A stretch of DNA of 64,000 nucleotides, taken from Catonella massiliensis (lineage in GTDB: Bacteria > Bacillota > Clostridia > Lachnospirales > Lachnospiraceae). The notes beneath the pieces are model-generated. The model did not search any database, was not told the DNA's origin, and worked only from the letters and a program-made list of their open reading frames with translations. The stretch is taken from NCBI RefSeq assembly GCF_016651435.1, contig NZ_JAEPRJ010000001.1, forward strand, positions 1,798,001 through 1,862,000. Reading direction: 5' to 3'. A program made the position numbers and the translations under genes. Shown in pieces: positions 62,317 to 64,000 of this stretch. Position 1 is the stretch's first letter, and each line of letters starts with the position of its first letter.

Positions 62317-62803
62317 CCTTTCTTGGCTGCTTGTACTTCATACTTTTAATCATTCTTTCGGAGGGCTCAAAGATTATCTTATAGAGCTCTCCATTTTTAC
62401 TTACTATCATTGAATATGTACTTACATTGCTATCATACGAGCTAAAATCCTTGACCTTTATTCTGTCATTGTGGTTATATGCCTTTATAGAATCCGAATT
62501 GGTGGGAGCTATAACCTCAGCATTTTCAATATCCACCCTCATCAAGGTCTTTCTCCTTGCATTACCGCTGATTCTGTCAAAATCAATCTGTCCATCCGCA
62601 TATATGTATTCATATTCAATCTTAAGCCTTGAAAATATAAACACCGTGATTGCTATAGCCACAATAGGGGTTATTATAAGTGCAGGATTGATTAAAACTA
62701 AAATAAAGCTACATACCACTCCGGCTATCAAGCCCGCCCTTATAGCTTTATTTTTGCCTGTGTCGAGGCACTTAATGCCCTCTTCCAAATACTGATCGTT
62801 CAT
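62303..62803 (-). CDS. DUF6106 family membrane protein
   Basis: The 166-residue protein has two adjacent membrane helices (about residues 21-58) followed by a soluble PH-like domain: 'KIEYEYIYADGQIDFDRISG', 'RRKTLMRVDIENAEVIAPTN' and a C-terminal 'IIFEPSERMIKSMKYKQPRK'. The layout matches DUF6106 proteins common in Clostridia. Function unknown. It overlaps the end of the LysR gene. Confidence 0.8.
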   Translation of the reverse strand: MNDQYLEEGIKCLDTGKNKAIRAGLIAGVVCSFILVLINPALIITPIVAIAITVFIFSRLKIEYEYIYADGQIDFDRISGNARRKTLMRVDIENAEVIAPTNSDSIKAYNHNDRIKVKDFSSYDSNVSTYSMIVSKNGELYKIIFEPSERMIKSMKYKQPRKVKEY

Positions 62804-62908
62804 ACTTCCTTCTCCTATTCAATATAATTAAGTTTACCAAGTGCTCATATTATACCACATTGTTTATGGCTTGCAAATAGGCTGTTATTAGTTTTGTTTT
62901 GCTGGTTC

Positions 62909-62944
62909 TTGACTTTTTACGACTATCATAATACAATTGTATTA
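62909..62944 (+). promoter_or_regulatory. Promoter and operator of the RelBE-type pair
   Basis: TTGACT (62909-62914), a 17-bp spacer and TACAAT (62932-62937) form a promoter. A perfect 16-bp palindrome TAATACAATTGTATTA (62929-62944) covers the -10, as expected for autorepression by an antitoxin-toxin complex. Confidence 0.75.
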
Positions 62945-62967
62945 CATATAAAAAAAGGAGAATAAAT

Positions 62968-63192
62968 ATGTCTACAATTAGTTTGAGAGTTCCAGAAAAA
63001 GAATTGAACATCTTTAAATCCTATGCAAAACATAACAATACCACATTGTCCGAAATTATTAGAATTACAATGCTTGAAAAAATTGAGGACGAGTACGATT
63101 TGAAAGTGTTTGAAGAGTATGAAGCTAAAAAGCAAGCAGGAAGATTAAAAACAAGACCAATAAACGAGCTTTGGAAAGAGCTTGACTTATGA
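62968..63192 (+). CDS. RelB/DinJ-like ribbon-helix-helix antitoxin (DUF6290 type)
   Basis: The 74-residue protein starts with a ribbon-helix-helix ('STISLRVPEKELNIFKSYAK', then 'LSEIIRITMLEKI') and ends in an extended acidic/basic tail that would wrap the toxin ('RPINELWKELDL'). The start follows AAAAGGAG. It overlaps the toxin gene by four bases (ATGA). Confidence 0.9.
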   Translation: MSTISLRVPEKELNIFKSYAKHNNTTLSEIIRITMLEKIEDEYDLKVFEEYEAKKQAGRLKTRPINELWKELDL

Positions 63193-63452
63193 TTTATCAG
63201 ATTGTTACAACCGATAAATTCGATAAATCATTCAAAAAACTGGATAAACAAACACAAAAGATAATTAAGGCTTGGATTGAGAAAAACCTTATGGGATGCG
63301 AGAATCCTCGCCTGCACGGAAAAGGACTTACAGCGAATAAAAGCGGACAATGGAGATACCGAGTAGGAGATTATCGCATTTTGGCAGATATTCGAGATAA
63401 TGAATTGATTCTAGTACTTGTTGAAGTCGGTCATAGAAGTCGTATTTATTAA
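63189..63452 (+). CDS. RelE/ParE-superfamily toxin
   Basis: The 87-residue protein has the RelE fold pattern: 'YQIVTTDKFDKSFKKLDKQT', 'NPRLHGKGLTANKSGQWRYR' and 'GDYRILADIRDNELILVLVE', followed by 'VGHRSRIY'. The conserved basic residues of mRNA-cleaving RelE proteins are present (Arg in 'WRYRVGDYRI', His/Arg at the end). The pair is likely a stand-alone stability or stress module. Confidence 0.92.
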   Translation: MIYQIVTTDKFDKSFKKLDKQTQKIIKAWIEKNLMGCENPRLHGKGLTANKSGQWRYRVGDYRILADIRDNELILVLVEVGHRSRIY

Positions 63453-63517
63453 GAATGGAAACACAATCAATGGGGGCATAAAGTATAGTATTAGACTAAT
63501 ATTTGAAAGGTTAGATT

Positions 63518-64000
63518 ATGAGTATATTAAATGTAGAACATTTGACACATGGATTTGGCGACAGAGCGATATTTAACGATGTATCCTTCCGCCTTTTGGC
63601 AGGAGAACACATAGGACTTGTTGGTGCCAACGGCGAAGGTAAGTCTACCTTTATGAATATAATTACAGGCAAGCAGATGCCTGACGAGGGTAAGATTGAA
63701 TGGGCTAAAAACTGCCATGTAGGCTATATGGACCAGCACGCTGTTCTCACCAAGGGAATGACGATAAGAAGCGTCTTAAAGTCTGCCTTTGACTATCTTT
63801 TTGACCTTGAAAAAAGGCTAAACGCTGCCTATCTTGAAATGGGTGAAGCCGATGAAGACAGCCTTAATAAACTAATGGAAGAAACCGGCACCATTCAGGA
63901 CTTACTTACCATGCACGACTTCTATATGATAGACTCAAAAGTGGAGGAAGTGGCTGCAGCTCTTGGACTTAGCGATATAGGACTTGACAATGATGTGACA
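63518..64000 (+). CDS. ABC-F family ATPase, N-terminal part (runs off the window)
   Basis: From the ATG at 63518 there are 161 codons without a stop. The protein begins 'MSILNVEHLTHGFGDRAIFN' and has Walker A 'GANGEGKST' followed by 'GYMDQHAVL', the ABC-F pattern of soluble ribosome-associated ATPases such as those giving antibiotic protection or acting as translation factors. AAAGG precedes the start. The second ATPase half lies beyond the window. Confidence 0.88.
   Translation, partial: MSILNVEHLTHGFGDRAIFNDVSFRLLAGEHIGLVGANGEGKSTFMNIITGKQMPDEGKIEWAKNCHVGYMDQHAVLTKGMTIRSVLKSAFDYLFDLEKRLNAAYLEMGEADEDSLNKLMEETGTIQDLLTMHDFYMIDSKVEEVAAALGLSDIGLDNDVT

Noticed and set aside
1..64000. tRNA or rRNA genes
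   Set aside because: I looked at intergenic regions for cloverleaf-like and rRNA-like sequence and saw none convincing; a covariance scan was not possible.

Overview
The window is low-GC, has strong Shine-Dalgarno sites and consensus sigma-A promoters, and its gene content (paired LplB/LplC-type sugar permeases, Asp23-FakA pair, YedE/YedF/DUF3343 selenium genes, Sua5/LMW-phosphatase/RpiB cluster, SAM-I riboswitch on metK, LPXTG surface protein) points to an anaerobic Bacillota, most likely Lachnospiraceae. This is inferred from gene content; no rRNA or tRNA gene was seen to confirm it.

Positions 1-32.6 kb are ordinary chromosome. They hold a DUF421 protein, a BrnTA toxin-antitoxin pair, a zinc ABC transporter (znuABC plus a companion lipoprotein, with two matching palindromic operators), and a long sugar/glycan operon on the minus strand (binding lipoprotein, two permeases, CutC, transglutaminase-fold protein, GH29 fucosidase, M17 aminopeptidase). 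Next come Asp23-like/fakA, metK under a SAM-I riboswitch, a selenium-associated trio, a PTS IIC, an S66 peptidase, tsaC-phosphatase-rpiB, a DEAD-box helicase, and a CHAP/ricin-lectin secreted protein. A small palindromic repeat is scattered between genes at four places.

Positions 32.7-54.2 kb look like an accessory island. At its left end a truncated DDE transposase runs tail-to-tail into the 3' end of an aminoglycoside-phosphotransferase-like gene. The core (34.9-45.7 kb) is an apparent minus-strand operon of 12 genes: XRE regulator, two small proteins, a VirD4-like ATPase, a second VirD4-like protein with a decayed nucleotide site, a TerY-like vWA protein, a PP2C phosphatase, a transglutaminase-like protein, a SUKH-2/Syd-like immunity protein, an LHH-type nuclease, a polar low-complexity protein and a membrane-bound YegI-like kinase. 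This combines the vWA-PP2C-kinase triad with a coupling-type ATPase and a toxin/immunity pair, and is the best candidate here for an undescribed system. Two same-orientation IS30-family copies, each dead through different mutations and each carrying a 23-27 bp iteron array, flank a secreted transglutaminase and an AAA ATPase that carries an RNA-polymerase-alpha-CTD-like domain and a long GC-rich leader. An Rpn-type nuclease closes the island.

Positions 54.3-64 kb return to chromosomal content: an ABC-2 exporter whose ATPase has a one-base frameshift, a sortase-anchored surface protein with a Lys/Ser/Glu repeat stalk, leuCD with a divergent LysR regulator, a DUF6106 protein, a RelBE-type toxin-antitoxin pair with a perfect operator over its promoter, and the start of an ABC-F ATPase.
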